From contig CAKKNE010000002.1 in the NCBI GenBank assembly GCA_918797485.1, positions 4,120,501 through 4,184,500 of the forward strand: a stretch of 64,000 bases of DNA, read 5' to 3'. The stretch's first letter is position 1; every line of letters starts with the position of its first letter. The stretch comes from Pelagomonas calceolata. Its lineage: Eukaryota; Sar; Pelagophyceae; Pelagomonadales; Pelagomonadaceae. Positions 18,087-27,981 of this stretch are shown piece by piece. A program made the translations under genes and the position numbers. The notes beneath the pieces are model-generated. The model worked only from the letters and a program-made list of their open reading frames with translations. It was not told the origin of the DNA and did no database searches.

Positions 18087-18685
18087 CTTGGTGTTTTTGT
18101 CTCGCGCTCGCTCGCGCGCGGCGACGGCGTGGGGGGCGGCTTGCCTTGCCCTCAGCGGAAGAGGTGTTGGTCGCGCCGCCTCGCAGGTCCTGCGTAAAGG
18201 GACTAACTGGTGCTTTGAAAGATGACTGCCAGTGAATCTCTTGGGCTCAACAGCAGCTCTGATGGCGCAAAAAACGTCCCCGCGAGCTGCTCGAGCTCAC
18301 TAATCGTGCTAGCGGCTGTAAGACACTAGGAAGATTAAAACTCCAGGAAGCGCAGGGAGGGCACACAGACGCGTCCCGAGACAGCTCGAGCATCGTTGTA
18401 GCGCGTGGGAGCCCGGAGGCGCCGCTCGACGTTTGTGGGACCGCACTTTTTGACGGCTCCCGCTGCGCCAACAATTCGCCAGCGGTGCGCAGGAGACGTC
18501 CATATAGTGCGCTGAGAGCCGGTTGCCACGCCTACGGCCGCGGCGCTGCTCGCAGACGCGCCCAAAACGCGGGCGACACCACCAGTGCCCAAAAGTAGTT
18601 GACGACGTAAACGCCGCGCCGCGCCCTCCTCTGGCACCGTCGGACCGTCCTGAAGGACGCGGCCGCCGCAAACGACAGCGACACC
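18087..18685. other. Divergent promoter region CDC73 / hypothetical gene
   Basis: No gene with believable codon pattern. Contains dispersed palindrome copy 3 at 18308-18330, 222 bp from the CDC73 start. Confidence 0.5.
18308..18330. promoter_or_regulatory. Dispersed palindrome copy 3
   Basis: 23 bp; GCTAGCGG then CTGTAA then GACACTAGG. It has one base fewer in the centre and a G instead of C at the last position. Confidence 0.75.
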
Positions 18686-19717
18686 ATGCCCACGACGCCC
18701 CCCAAACCGCCAAGCGCCGAGGCCGCCGAGCGCCTCGAGCGCATCAGGTCTGCGTCGGCCACAAAACCCGCGTTAGCGATGCGCACGAACGACCGCGTCT
18801 CCTTCTGCACGCCGCCCACTTTGCAAGTGCCCGAGACGCCCCAGGACCGCAGCGCCAAGATCCGCGCGGACGCCTCCGCGCGCTTCGAGAGGGAAAAGCG
18901 GCGCCGCGCGTCGTCGATCAGCGCCACGAAGATCCCGGAGGGCGGGCCCCTGCCGCGGAGCACGCTGGGCGGGCCCTCGGCGAAGAAGATCTGTGACAAG
19001 GAGAATTCTGCTGTCCACGCAGAAGAAACTTCGACAATCGACGAGCCGCGCTTCACGGAGGCGTCGCGCTGGTCGTCGACGTCGCTGAAGGGCGTGAGTG
19101 CGACGCGAGATGATTCCTGGAGCGCGGCACTCGACGCGCGGGCCTGGGAGGAACCCGTACCTCAAGTCGCTGCTTTGGAGGCCGATCTCGTGGACAAGAT
19201 GGTCTGGGCGCCCGTTGGTGATGATGAAAAGCCGGGGAGGGTGCGCAAGGTCTGGCTGGACGACAAGGGCGCGTATTTCGTCGGGGTCGAGTTATTGCAG
19301 GACCACGCTAACGCCTCGTCGACGGCGTTCCCGTGCTTGCCTCATCGGGGCGTGGCCGTGTCGCCGTCCTCCATTAGATTATTGAGCTGGCAGGACTTGT
19401 GTGCTCTGCCGCCGCCGGCGCCGCCGCCGCCCGCCGGGCCGCCGCAGACGTCCTCGGAGGGCTCGACCGAGTGCGACCCGTCGCCATTAATCGAGGGCCG
19501 CACGCCGCCGGCCTGGGCCGAGCGCGATCAGTTGAATGCGTCGCTGCGACGGCAGGACTTCGCGAACCCGCCGCTCGAATTAGGACCGGAAGGCGCCATG
19601 GGCACGTCCTGCGACCTCGCCGACGTGTTCGGGCGGGCGTCGCTCGCGCCGCGGGGCTACCGCGAGACGGGGGACTGGGCGGCGGACTCGTGGGACCTGC
19701 GGACGGGCGCCGTCTAG
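18686..19717 (+). CDS. Hypothetical protein with KEN-box-like motif
   Basis: 343 residues; family not recognised. ATG 18686 follows ACACC. The first 110 residues are basic and disordered, rich in Ser, Arg and Pro, with KICDKENSAV near residue 108; KEN is a known APC/C degron, but a three-residue match may be chance. Around 170-220 there is a compact beta-rich segment (DLVDKMVWAPVGDDEKPGRV, then a block ending GVELL) that resembles a Tudor/CAP-Gly-like barrel without a decisive signature. A Pro-rich linker and an acidic C-terminus follow. No targeting signal. Confidence 0.6.
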   Translation: MPTTPPKPPSAEAAERLERIRSASATKPALAMRTNDRVSFCTPPTLQVPETPQDRSAKIRADASARFEREKRRRASSISATKIPEGGPLPRSTLGGPSAKKICDKENSAVHAEETSTIDEPRFTEASRWSSTSLKGVSATRDDSWSAALDARAWEEPVPQVAALEADLVDKMVWAPVGDDEKPGRVRKVWLDDKGAYFVGVELLQDHANASSTAFPCLPHRGVAVSPSSIRLLSWQDLCALPPPAPPPPAGPPQTSSEGSTECDPSPLIEGRTPPAWAERDQLNASLRRQDFANPPLELGPEGAMGTSCDLADVFGRASLAPRGYRETGDWAADSWDLRTGAV

Positions 19718-19823
19718 AGGTGTTCGTCGGCTAAGACTTGTTGCTTTTTAGATCCGCCTCGATGGCGTGAAAATGAACGGGCTATCATCATCATCGAACC
19801 GAACGGTGCTCGAACGGCTACTT

Positions 19824-19846
19824 GCTAGTGTCTTACCGCCGCTAGC
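19824..19846. promoter_or_regulatory. Dispersed palindrome copy 4
   Basis: 23 bp; reads GCTAGTGTC-TTACCG-CCGCTAGC. 164 bp upstream of the RINGv gene start and 107 bp past the previous stop. Confidence 0.8.
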
Positions 19847-20009
19847 CGGCGGCTTGGCTGAAGCGTCGCGGCGAGCGTCGCGGCGCTGCAGGCGTACAGT
19901 GGTCAGCACTGGCAGGCTAAACGGCTTATGAGCGCTGCGGCTGCGCCACTCGCAGGATATCACCTTTGAGAGCACCCCGCGGGCAAGCCAGACGCCGCAC
20001 CAAGCCAGC

Positions 20010-21257
20010 ATGGCCTCACTGCCACCGGAGCCCGCCGAGGGCTGCACGCTGCGCCTGGAAATCCAACCGCGCGGCCAGGCGCCGCGCCGCCTCGAGCGCA
20101 AGTTCGACGGAGACGACACCGGCGCTCTGGTACTAAGGTGGCTCGCCGCCGAGGGCTGCACCGACTGCTTCCAGGACTGGCGTTTATACCGCGTCGACGT
20201 GCACCCGGAGGTCGTGATCCAGGAGACCTTCGCCCGACAGACGCTGCAGTCACTAGGACTGTGGCCGTCGGCGCGTTTAGCGTTGCGCCCGCGGCCCACG
20301 TATCGGATCACGGTTAGGACCGCCCGGTCCCAGGACGGTGAATGTCTACTGGAGTGCTTCGCCGACGAGACCGCTTCAGCGATAGCGCGGCGCGCGTGCG
20401 AGAAGCTGCCGCTATTTTGTAGCGACCGCTTACAAGCGAGGGACTGGGACAAGTGCCGCTTAGTGTACGCCGGCAAAATTATCGAAGGCCTCGGCGACGT
20501 CGACCAGGACGCGACGCTCTTCCTCGCGCCGCCGCCGCCTACCACAACACCGGAGCCGCCAAGAGTAGACGAAGGCCCGCCGACCTGCCGCATCTGCTAC
20601 TCGGAAGACAATAGTCAAGAGGACCCGCTCATCAGTCCCTGCCTGTGCACCGGCACGATGCGCCACGTCCACGTGTCCTGTCTGAACGCCTGGCGCGCCG
20701 CGGCGCCGGACGCGCGGTCTTCCTTTAGGTGTGACCAGTGCCGCTACGCCTACCGCATCGAACGTACAAAAGTTGCGGCGTTCCTCGGGACAAGAAGGGG
20801 CGCGTTGCTCGTCGCGTTCTCCGTGCTACTTTGTGTTGTTCTTGTTATGGGCTACCTATGTCTCTTGGTCGTTCCTCCACACAAGCGGGTGTGGTTGTAC
20901 CGGTGGCTTAGATTAAGGACGCGCCTCGACCATCGCGCCGAGGAGGTCATAACGCTGGGCCTCGCCTGCGTCGGCCTGGGCATGTTCTCCCTGTATGCCT
21001 GCCTGGAGGTCGCGGCGGCGCAGCACTTCCGGCGGCCGACGCCGGCCGCGTTACTGGCGGTCTGGATCGCGGCCGAGGTGCGAGATGCGCGGCGCGGGCG
21101 CGCCTTAGCTGTGGTCGGATTGTGGCTCGCGGGCCAGGCGACGTGGCGCACGGCCTTCCACGCGGCGCGGGCGCTCGCGCAGAAGATCGGCGACCGCGTT
21201 TTGGACGTGCAGGCCGGTGATTGTGCCGGCGTCTCTTACACTTCCTGCCGTCGATGA
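20010..21257 (+). CDS. RING-CH (MARCH-type) membrane E3 ubiquitin ligase with ubiquitin-like N-terminus
   Basis: 415 residues. Two ubiquitin-fold-like segments appear at about 10-95 and 100-175 (RITVRTARSQDGECLLECFA; CRLVYAGKIIEGLGDV). The RINGv finger is at about 192-245 with full C4HC3 spacing: CRIC, PCLC, HVSCLNAW, CDQC. Hydrophobic helices follow at about 268-290 (LLVAFSVLLCVVLVMGYLCL), 315-340 and 350-390. MARCH ligases ubiquitylate membrane proteins in the endomembrane system. An N-terminal ubiquitin-like pair on a MARCH protein is uncommon. The stop is TGA. Confidence 0.85.
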   Translation: MASLPPEPAEGCTLRLEIQPRGQAPRRLERKFDGDDTGALVLRWLAAEGCTDCFQDWRLYRVDVHPEVVIQETFARQTLQSLGLWPSARLALRPRPTYRITVRTARSQDGECLLECFADETASAIARRACEKLPLFCSDRLQARDWDKCRLVYAGKIIEGLGDVDQDATLFLAPPPPTTTPEPPRVDEGPPTCRICYSEDNSQEDPLISPCLCTGTMRHVHVSCLNAWRAAAPDARSSFRCDQCRYAYRIERTKVAAFLGTRRGALLVAFSVLLCVVLVMGYLCLLVVPPHKRVWLYRWLRLRTRLDHRAEEVITLGLACVGLGMFSLYACLEVAAAQHFRRPTPAALLAVWIAAEVRDARRGRALAVVGLWLAGQATWRTAFHAARALAQKIGDRVLDVQAGDCAGVSYTSCRR

Positions 21258-22003
21258 TGCTCAAACGATTAGTCTTTCCAAAGGGCCTTTCGGGCCCGGT
21301 GCCGACAGAACTTTTGATGATTCACCTGAGACGCTCCTGTTTTCCTTCTGCCGCTCGGCGTTCGTGCGGCGCGCGGCCGAGCTTTCCCCGCTCGCAGGTA
21401 CTACGTAGTGCGCCGGCGTGATGTGTGTAAGTGTATGATATGTTCTTTTCTCTAGCTCTAAGTAGAGCCGCCCCGCCGGCCGCGACCGCGCCAATCCTGC
21501 TCAAGTGGGCAGCCCGGGGTTTTGCGAGTGGGTTTCGTCATGGGAGAAAGCCACGCTCGCGGCCTGCGGAGTGAGCCTACTAGCCGCAGCCGAGCTCCAG
21601 CAGCTTCTTCACTTGAGTTTTTGCCCTACTTTTTTGGGGTTACCCTCCCCCGCGCTGGCGCTTATAGGGCCGCAAATACGAGGACACACGCGCCCTGTGA
21701 GACCTCCTCCGCTGGGATGCGTGCAGGGGTCTGCGCGAATGCGAATAACAATTAATTAGCCTGCAATTTGCCCATGCGGGCGGCGCGGCGCTTATTTGCT
21801 TGTTGCGCGCACTCTAAGCCCGCGCGCGACCGGGAAAAAGGCTTCCCGAGCCCTCACTCGTGGGCAGATAACTTTGGACCGCAGCCCGGACACGGCAGGT
21901 CACGGCAGCACTCGATTTGACTTGCCCGCCGCTTGCCGTCTCAACAGCTAAATACAGAGTCACGAGCCGTGTCCCGCGGGCCCACAAGCGATCACAGACC
22001 ACT
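21258..22003. other. Intergenic region, no gene recognised
   Basis: Separates two same-direction genes. No frame with convincing codon bias and no copy of the dispersed palindrome were seen. Likely the 3' UTR of the RINGv gene and the promoter of the next gene. Confidence 0.45.
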
Positions 22004-23464
22004 ATGAGCAGCCCCGCGAGTCAACCGGACCGCAAGAAGGCGAGAAGGGCCTGGACGGGCGAATGCCGCACGTGCGGCGCGCGATTTAGTGGAGACGGCG
22101 CCTGGAACACGCGCGCGGCCCACGAGCGCGCCTGCGGGCAATCTATAGCTCCCATTCCCGTGACGCGCGAGGCGAGCGACGAGCCCTACGCGCCGCATCG
22201 CGACCCGGCGTCGCCGCAGTCGCTCGTGAGGCGCGCGTCGCTGTCGAAACGACCGGATCTCGAGGAGACGCCGGCGCCGCGCGTGTCTGGGAGGAAAACG
22301 AGACCCGTCGAGCTCTACAATCCATTGCTCGAGGCCGCAAGGCCGCAGTGGGGCGGCCTCGAGTCTCCGCGGTCTCCCGCACCGAGGCAGTCTCTTGGAG
22401 TCAAGTCACCCGTACAATACGCTCCCGATGATAGGAAGTTCGAACCTATTGATCCGGCGCAGATTCCCGACGTCGGTGCTACTTTGGAGGACGATGCGTT
22501 ACTCTATGAGAAATTGTGGCGGCCGTCGGGCGACCCGGGCGCCGACCTGGCTCTGTTGAGGAGAGTCGTGCCGCAGCACACGGACGAACCTATCCAGAGC
22601 GAGCACCCCGACGCGGATAATGCAACGAACCCGATGCCTCGTGAAGCAAGAGCGCTAGCGGCTCTACAGACATCAAGCAGAGACCCGGACCAGGCTAAAT
22701 TACTACTAGAGAGGCGCGACGCCGCGTTTAGAACCGCAAAAATAGGCCCCGGGCCGTCGGCGTGCGACGCTTTGCTCGTCGAGCATGGTGGTGATGTGCA
22801 GTACGCGGCTCGCTTGTACGCTCCGGAGAAGCGGGCGGCGACGCGCGGCGCTCTGTTAGCTCGCTTGTACGGCCAGCCGCGCGTCCAGGCCAACTTGTTG
22901 GGAGGTGATGACTCTTCAGCGACGTCCAAGAGTGTAGAATCGGATAGCGATGACGACGCGCCGTCCGCGCGCGTCGCGGTCGCGGACGCCTGGGAGGCGG
23001 AACCCCAGTTGCCCGCGGGTGCTTTGAGAGCGGTACCTAGAGGTGCCAAGCGAAGGTTCTACCGACGAGCACGAGCAAGATGGGGTTCGGACCATTGGAC
23101 CTTTGATCGAGGGCGCGGGCCCGTGCAGACGACGTGTCCGCTCATCTGCGAGCCGGGGAAACCGCGAGCTAGATACGCTGTGCTACCGGTCGACTTTTAC
23201 GTCGACAGCGATGATGGGCACGCGATGCTCGTGTTCCGCTGGTTCTACAAAAAGTCCGACATCGACCGGAAAGCACTAAACGCGCTGAAGAAGGACGACC
23301 CGTTCGATGCGAGGGATGAATTGGCGCTGGGCCGGGGCATCTACGAAACTCCTTTGGAGTACGTGAGGGGCGCGACGACGGTCTTCGCCGAGGCCGGCGT
23401 CGGCCGGTACTGCGCGCGCGACTATGATGAACAGAAGGGGAAGCTGTATAAGAGGCAACTATAG
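22004..23464 (+). CDS. Hypothetical nuclear-type protein with C2HC zinc finger and BAH-like C-terminus
   Basis: 486 residues from ATG 22004. Residues about 17-42 form a single zinc knuckle (CRTCGARF...HERAC, C2HC spacing). The middle is charged and disordered, with a UBA-like helical patch (ACDALLVEHGGDVQYAARLY). The last 120 residues look like a BAH-type fold: LPVDFYVDSD, MLVFRWFYKKSDI, DELALGRGIYETPLEYVRGA, then VGRYCARDYD. BAH domains read nucleosomes or partner proteins, so a chromatin role is plausible but not shown. A short open stretch after the stop (to 23671) also has some coding character and might be an alternative end. Confidence 0.6.
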   Translation: MSSPASQPDRKKARRAWTGECRTCGARFSGDGAWNTRAAHERACGQSIAPIPVTREASDEPYAPHRDPASPQSLVRRASLSKRPDLEETPAPRVSGRKTRPVELYNPLLEAARPQWGGLESPRSPAPRQSLGVKSPVQYAPDDRKFEPIDPAQIPDVGATLEDDALLYEKLWRPSGDPGADLALLRRVVPQHTDEPIQSEHPDADNATNPMPREARALAALQTSSRDPDQAKLLLERRDAAFRTAKIGPGPSACDALLVEHGGDVQYAARLYAPEKRAATRGALLARLYGQPRVQANLLGGDDSSATSKSVESDSDDDAPSARVAVADAWEAEPQLPAGALRAVPRGAKRRFYRRARARWGSDHWTFDRGRGPVQTTCPLICEPGKPRARYAVLPVDFYVDSDDGHAMLVFRWFYKKSDIDRKALNALKKDDPFDARDELALGRGIYETPLEYVRGATTVFAEAGVGRYCARDYDEQKGKLYKRQL

Positions 23465-23681
23465 TAGTCTGTGTCTGCTCGGCGGCGTGCCAGTGGAAGG
23501 TCTCCGTCGCGGGGCGCCCGCCGTGTTCGGGGCCGCGCCGCCCGGGCGCCGCAGCGCAAAGCGCACTACTGCTTAGTTGTCCACGCCATCGAGGCGACAC
23601 ACGAGTACTACTACTATCACAACAGCATGGTCTCCGACGACTCGCGGCGTGACTACGACGGGCAGTTGTAGATAGCTACTA

Positions 23682-24839
23682 CTAGTTACGCCGCCGGCGC
23701 GACGTGTCGGGGCCGCAGCCCTCTAAACCCATCATCTGCTTCCGCGTCCAGGTCGCGAGCTTCTCCCGATGGATCGACAGGCCGATCAATTCCGACCGCG
23801 GCTCGCGCCAGTTCTCCGTGACGTTGTGCTTTTTGACCCCGGGCTTCGGGTGCAACGCCTTGAAGGCGCACGTCTTCTCGAAGACGCCGGGCACGCCCGC
23901 GTGGACATACAACAACACGTCGTCGCCATCCACGGAAATCCCGTCGACGGCGTGGTCGACAATTTCGCCCCCAACGTGACTGGACTCGAACAGCCGTATA
24001 GGTGCAGAGAAGTGGGAGCCGTCGCAGGACACCGCCATTAAAATGGAGGCGGCCGTCTTGAGGGCCGTCGGGAAGAGGCCCAGCAATGTACCCGGCACGG
24101 ACGGGTTCTCATTCACCGCTCCGAAGTAGACGTCGGCTTCTTCCCTAGCTTTGTTTGGATCATGCAAGACGTCGAAGGGCTTGGGAGATGGCTGAAACGT
24201 GATCGGTCGCAGGGGCCCCCACTCGTTTTTTACGAGCGTAGAAATGGTCACCGCGCGCCCGCCACTCACAGGGTTCGTGTTGCCCCGCGCGTAGAGTAAC
24301 GTGGCATTCCCGAGCTTCGCGAGCGAGAAGCGCCCGTCGTACTCGCACACCGGCCGGTTCGGCCTCCGCTCCACACATCCCGGGTGGTCGCTGGACAGCC
24401 CCGGTATAGAATTGACGAGCCAGTCCGACGATGAGGCTAATAAACCCATGGTCGTACTGCGCTTCTGGGACGTCAGGCCGGTCACGCCCCAGACCTTCTG
24501 ATTGTCAGCAAGCACAGCGTAGTTGTGCACGTCAGAAGCACCTTTCGCCACGACGTGCGGCGGCGCGCAGCCTCGGAGCTTTGCATCGCAGCCCTTGAAG
24601 ACGTTTAATGTAGATTTCAGCGCCGCGTTCGGGTATGAGCCGTTCTTGGCCAGGAGCCAATAATCGGTGCCGACCGGCGCCCTTATGATCGAGAAGTAGC
24701 GGCTTGGATCATGACGCGGGAATCGTTTAACAACCCAGCGCCTCGTCACGAGGGCGTGGTGGTGGCGCCGCGGCCTTTGCGGCGCGTCGAGGCAGGCGTG
24801 AGTTGTGGTGATTATGGCTAGGAGCTTTACAGCTGCCAT
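23682..24839 (-). CDS. Secreted hypothetical protein, possible beta-propeller
   Basis: 385 residues. The N-terminus MAAVKLLAIITTTHACLD is a likely signal peptide. The rest alternates short beta-type stretches with repeated aromatic/Asp motifs (DYWLLAKNGSYP, ATLLYARGNTNPVSGGR, ILMAVSCDGSHFSAPIRLFE, DDVLLYVHAGVPG), resembling the sialidase/glycosidase five- or six-bladed propeller proteins, but no catalytic signature can be fixed. Several N-x-S/T sites and Cys residues fit an extracellular protein. The tail is basic. Confidence 0.55.
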   Translation of the reverse strand: MAAVKLLAIITTTHACLDAPQRPRRHHHALVTRRWVVKRFPRHDPSRYFSIIRAPVGTDYWLLAKNGSYPNAALKSTLNVFKGCDAKLRGCAPPHVVAKGASDVHNYAVLADNQKVWGVTGLTSQKRSTTMGLLASSSDWLVNSIPGLSSDHPGCVERRPNRPVCEYDGRFSLAKLGNATLLYARGNTNPVSGGRAVTISTLVKNEWGPLRPITFQPSPKPFDVLHDPNKAREEADVYFGAVNENPSVPGTLLGLFPTALKTAASILMAVSCDGSHFSAPIRLFESSHVGGEIVDHAVDGISVDGDDVLLYVHAGVPGVFEKTCAFKALHPKPGVKKHNVTENWREPRSELIGLSIHREKLATWTRKQMMGLEGCGPDTSRRRRN

Positions 24840-25298
24840 GCGGGCTGCCGCTTGCTGTGCATCACATCACATCCATCGCAGGTGTTATGTTGACGAGGCG
24901 TGGTGCATTCTTATGGCTTCTGGGCTGCAGTGCCATTCATGGACGGCGTCCTGAGGCGTACAACCCGAACACGGTTCGTTGCAAAAAGTTGCATCCCAGC
25001 CGTACATAGCCACCAGAAGAGCTCTCCTTACGCGCCGGGAGAGCTCTGAGGGAGATCTGCGAGGTTGCGCCTCGCGCTTGGACTTGAGCAATCACGTCTC
25101 CGTGATCCTGTCACCGCGGCCTAAACGCAGCGGTTGCGCGCAAGGTGACCGGTTGCAGGTCGGCAACAGCGTCAGTGTCTCGCACAGTTGCAGCGAGCGC
25201 AACGGCGTGATAGCTGACGCAGCATATCCAACTTCGCCGCCAGACTGGAGCAGCTCCTGTAGCTTGCTCGTCAAGGCGCGCGGAGCCAAGCAATAACC
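24840..25298. other. Divergent promoter region (secreted protein / CHLD) with a palindrome
   Basis: No gene. AGAGCTCTCC at 25018-25027 and GGAGAGCTCT at 25038-25047 form a perfect 10-bp inverted repeat around a 10-nt loop, about 250 bp upstream of CHLD. A smaller one (ATCACG-TCTC-CGTGAT) lies at about 25089-25104. The dispersed palindrome is absent. Confidence 0.6.
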
Positions 25299-27602
25299 AT
25301 GGCGCGACGGAGGATAGCATGCGTGCTCGCAGTAGCGAGCGTCAGCGCCTGGCTCGCGCCCATGAGCAAGCCGGCCGCGCGCGGCATCCGGCCGCAGACG
25401 GCGACGATGACGCCCGAGGAGCGCATCGCCGCCATGGACGCCCAGGAGGGCGCGGCCAAGGACGTCACGGCGCGCAGCGAGCAGGACGGCCTGCCGCTGT
25501 CCATGGTCGTGGGCCAGGACAGCATCAAGACAGCGCTTCTACTCGCGTCCGTCAACCGCGACATGGGCGGCGTCCTCATTTCTGGGGGACGCGGCACGGC
25601 GAAGTCCGTGATGGCTCGAGCGTTACACTCGTTGTTACCTCCCATCGAGGTCGTGAAGGACTCGAAATACAACGCGGACCCGGAAAACGTCCAAGAAATC
25701 GATTCTCTGTTGCGAAAGCAGCTCGAGGCCATGGACGACGGCAAGAAGGTGACCGAGCGACTCGCTGATCTCGACCGGGAGATCATTAAGGCGCCGTTCG
25801 TCCAAATCCCGCTCAACGTCATGGACGACATGCTTCTCGGTAGTATTGATGTAGAGGAATCGGTGAAGCAGGGCAAGTCCGTCTTCCAGCCCGGGTTGTT
25901 AGCTCGGGCCCACCGGGGTGTGCTGTACGTCGACGACATCAATCTGCTGGATTCCGAGGCTACTAATATCCTGTTGCAGGTTATCAGTGATGGCAAGGTC
26001 ATCGTCGAGCGCGAGGGCATTTCGGTCACGTATGCGTGCAAACCCTTGCTGATCGCGACCTTCAACCCCGAGGAGGGCGAGATGCGCGACCACTTGCTGG
26101 ATCGCATCGCCGTGTCTTTATCTGCCGATGCGGCGCCGCTAGATATCACCCAAAGAGCCGAGGCCGTTGACAGTGTATTAACCTTCGCCGCGGGCGGCGA
26201 GAAGCGCGCCAAGGCCTTAGACGAGGACATGGAGGCCTCCGACGCGTTGCGGTCTAGAATTATCTTCGCTCGTGAGGAGATCGGGGACGTCACGTTATCG
26301 AGGGACCAGTTGGTCTACTTATGTGAAGAAGCTGTAAGGGCGGGCTGCCAGGGCCACCGCGCCGACATCTACGCCGCGGAAGTTGCGAGAGCCTCGGCCG
26401 CACTCGCGGGAAGAACCGCGGTCGACGCGGAAGACCTCAAATTGGCCGTCAAACTCGCCATCGTACCTAGATCTTCGTTTGTAGCGGACATGGAGGAGCC
26501 GCCGGACCTCGACATGCCGCCGCCGCCGCCGCCGCCGCCGCCGCCCCAGGACCAGATGGACGAGATTGACGAGGACCAGGACCAGGACGAGCAGCAGGAG
26601 CCGCCCGACCAGGAGGACCAGGAGGACCAGGAGGACGCGCCCGAGCCCGAGCCCGAGGAGCCCGAGCTGCCGGAAGAGTTCATGTTCGACGCGGAGGGCG
26701 TGCCCATCGACCCCGAGTTACTGGCGTTCGCCAATAAACAGAAGCAGGGCAAGTCCGGCGGGCGGGGCATGATCTTCTCGGAGGATCGGGGGCGGTACAT
26801 CAAAGCTCAATTGCCTCGTGGTAAGGTTCGGCGGTTGGCTGTGGACGCGACGATGCGAGCGTCGGCGCCGTACCAAAAGCCGCGCCGCGAGAGGCAGCAG
26901 GCGAACCCGCAGAAGAAGTACATGGGCCGCAAGGTGTTCATCGAGGAGAGCGACGTTCGCTCGAAGCGCATGGCGCGCAAGGCCGGTTCTCTGATCATCT
27001 TCGTCGTCGACGCGTCGGGCTCCATGGCTCTGAACCGCATGCAGGCCGCGAAGGGTGCGGCTCTCAGCTTATTGACGGAGGCCTACCAGTCGCGCGACCA
27101 GATCTCGCTGATCCCCTTCCAAGGCGATGCCGCGGACGTGCTGGTGCCGCCGACGCGGTCGATCGCTCTCACCAAAAAACGCTTGGAGACCATGGCGTGT
27201 GGGGGCGGCTCGCCGTTGGCGCACGCCTTGTCCATGGCGGCGCGCACGGGCATGAACGCCCAAAAATCAGGCGACGTCGGCAAGGTCGTCGTCGTCTGCA
27301 TTGGTGATGGGCGGGCGAACGTGCCGCTCGACGTGTCGTTAGGTACGGCGGAGCCCCTGGAGCCGGGCACGAAGCCCGATAGGCAAGCTCTCAAGGACGA
27401 ACTTATCGACACGGCGAAACAACTCGGCTCCATTCCTGGGTTTTCGTTACTGATGCTCGACACGGAGAACAAGTTCGTCTCGACGGGCCTGGCCAAGGAC
27501 ATCGCCGACGCGGCGCAGGGCCGCTACTTCAAGCTGCCGAAGACGAACGAGGCCGCGATCGCCGAGCTGACGCAGGGCGCGGTCGGCGCGATGAAGGCAT
27601 AG
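25299..27602 (+). CDS. CHLD: Magnesium chelatase subunit D, plastid-targeted
   Basis: 767 residues. ChlD pairs with ChlI and ChlH to insert Mg2+ into protoporphyrin IX, the first committed step to chlorophyll. The presequence [21 protein letters not shown] has a signal peptide followed by an A-W junction, as for secondary red plastids. An AAA+ module spans about 65-390 with a degenerate Walker A (SGGRGTAKS) and [12 protein letters not shown] as Walker B region. A Pro run and an acidic linker occupy about 404-465. A von Willebrand A domain with MIDAS DASGSMA near 571 completes the family architecture at its usual length. Confidence 0.96.
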   Translation: MARRRIACVLAVASVSAWLAPMSKPAARGIRPQTATMTPEERIAAMDAQEGAAKDVTARSEQDGLPLSMVVGQDSIKTALLLASVNRDMGGVLISGGRGTAKSVMARALHSLLPPIEVVKDSKYNADPENVQEIDSLLRKQLEAMDDGKKVTERLADLDREIIKAPFVQIPLNVMDDMLLGSIDVEESVKQGKSVFQPGLLARAHRGVLYVDDINLLDSEATNILLQVISDGKVIVEREGISVTYACKPLLIATFNPEEGEMRDHLLDRIAVSLSADAAPLDITQRAEAVDSVLTFAAGGEKRAKALDEDMEASDALRSRIIFAREEIGDVTLSRDQLVYLCEEAVRAGCQGHRADIYAAEVARASAALAGRTAVDAEDLKLAVKLAIVPRSSFVADMEEPPDLDMPPPPPPPPPPQDQMDEIDEDQDQDEQQEPPDQEDQEDQEDAPEPEPEEPELPEEFMFDAEGVPIDPELLAFANKQKQGKSGGRGMIFSEDRGRYIKAQLPRGKVRRLAVDATMRASAPYQKPRRERQQANPQKKYMGRKVFIEESDVRSKRMARKAGSLIIFVVDASGSMALNRMQAAKGAALSLLTEAYQSRDQISLIPFQGDAADVLVPPTRSIALTKKRLETMACGGGSPLAHALSMAARTGMNAQKSGDVGKVVVVCIGDGRANVPLDVSLGTAEPLEPGTKPDRQALKDELIDTAKQLGSIPGFSLLMLDTENKFVSTGLAKDIADAAQGRYFKLPKTNEAAIAELTQGAVGAMKA

Positions 27603-27981
27603 ATAGGCGCGCGGTCCTATCCTCGACCTAAGGAGGCGTGGTCGCTAGTTCTTTTTGCGGCGGGGAGACACAGTGCGTCGCCGATCCATCGGCGCGGGCG
27701 GGGGCGTCGGGCGAGGGCCGCGTCGGGAGGGGCCCTTTTCGTCGCGCTCGCAAAGGAGCGGTCTGGCGAGGCCTCTCATACGACCGAGAGCGTCCGCGGA
27801 CGAGTCTCCCGCGTGCGGAGCCGCATCTCTAGAGCGCATGATTTGACAGCTTGGAACGCCTCGGCACCGGGCCAGCGGCACGACCGACCGGCTGAGTTTC
27901 GACGCGGGGCAGCCCCGGAGCGCGCATACGTCGAAGGGAGGCCAGCACGGCCTCGATATATGCCGCTCCCAAGCCATTAGG
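27603..27981. other. Intergenic region between CHLD and the receptor-like gene
   Basis: No supported gene. A short basic minus-strand frame (about 27645-27839, ending RRKKN) exists but has no family, context or start evidence. Confidence 0.4.

Noticed and set aside
27645-27839. Small basic minus-strand ORF ending RRKKN
   Set aside because: No family, no start context, and it overlaps the likely promoter of the receptor gene.
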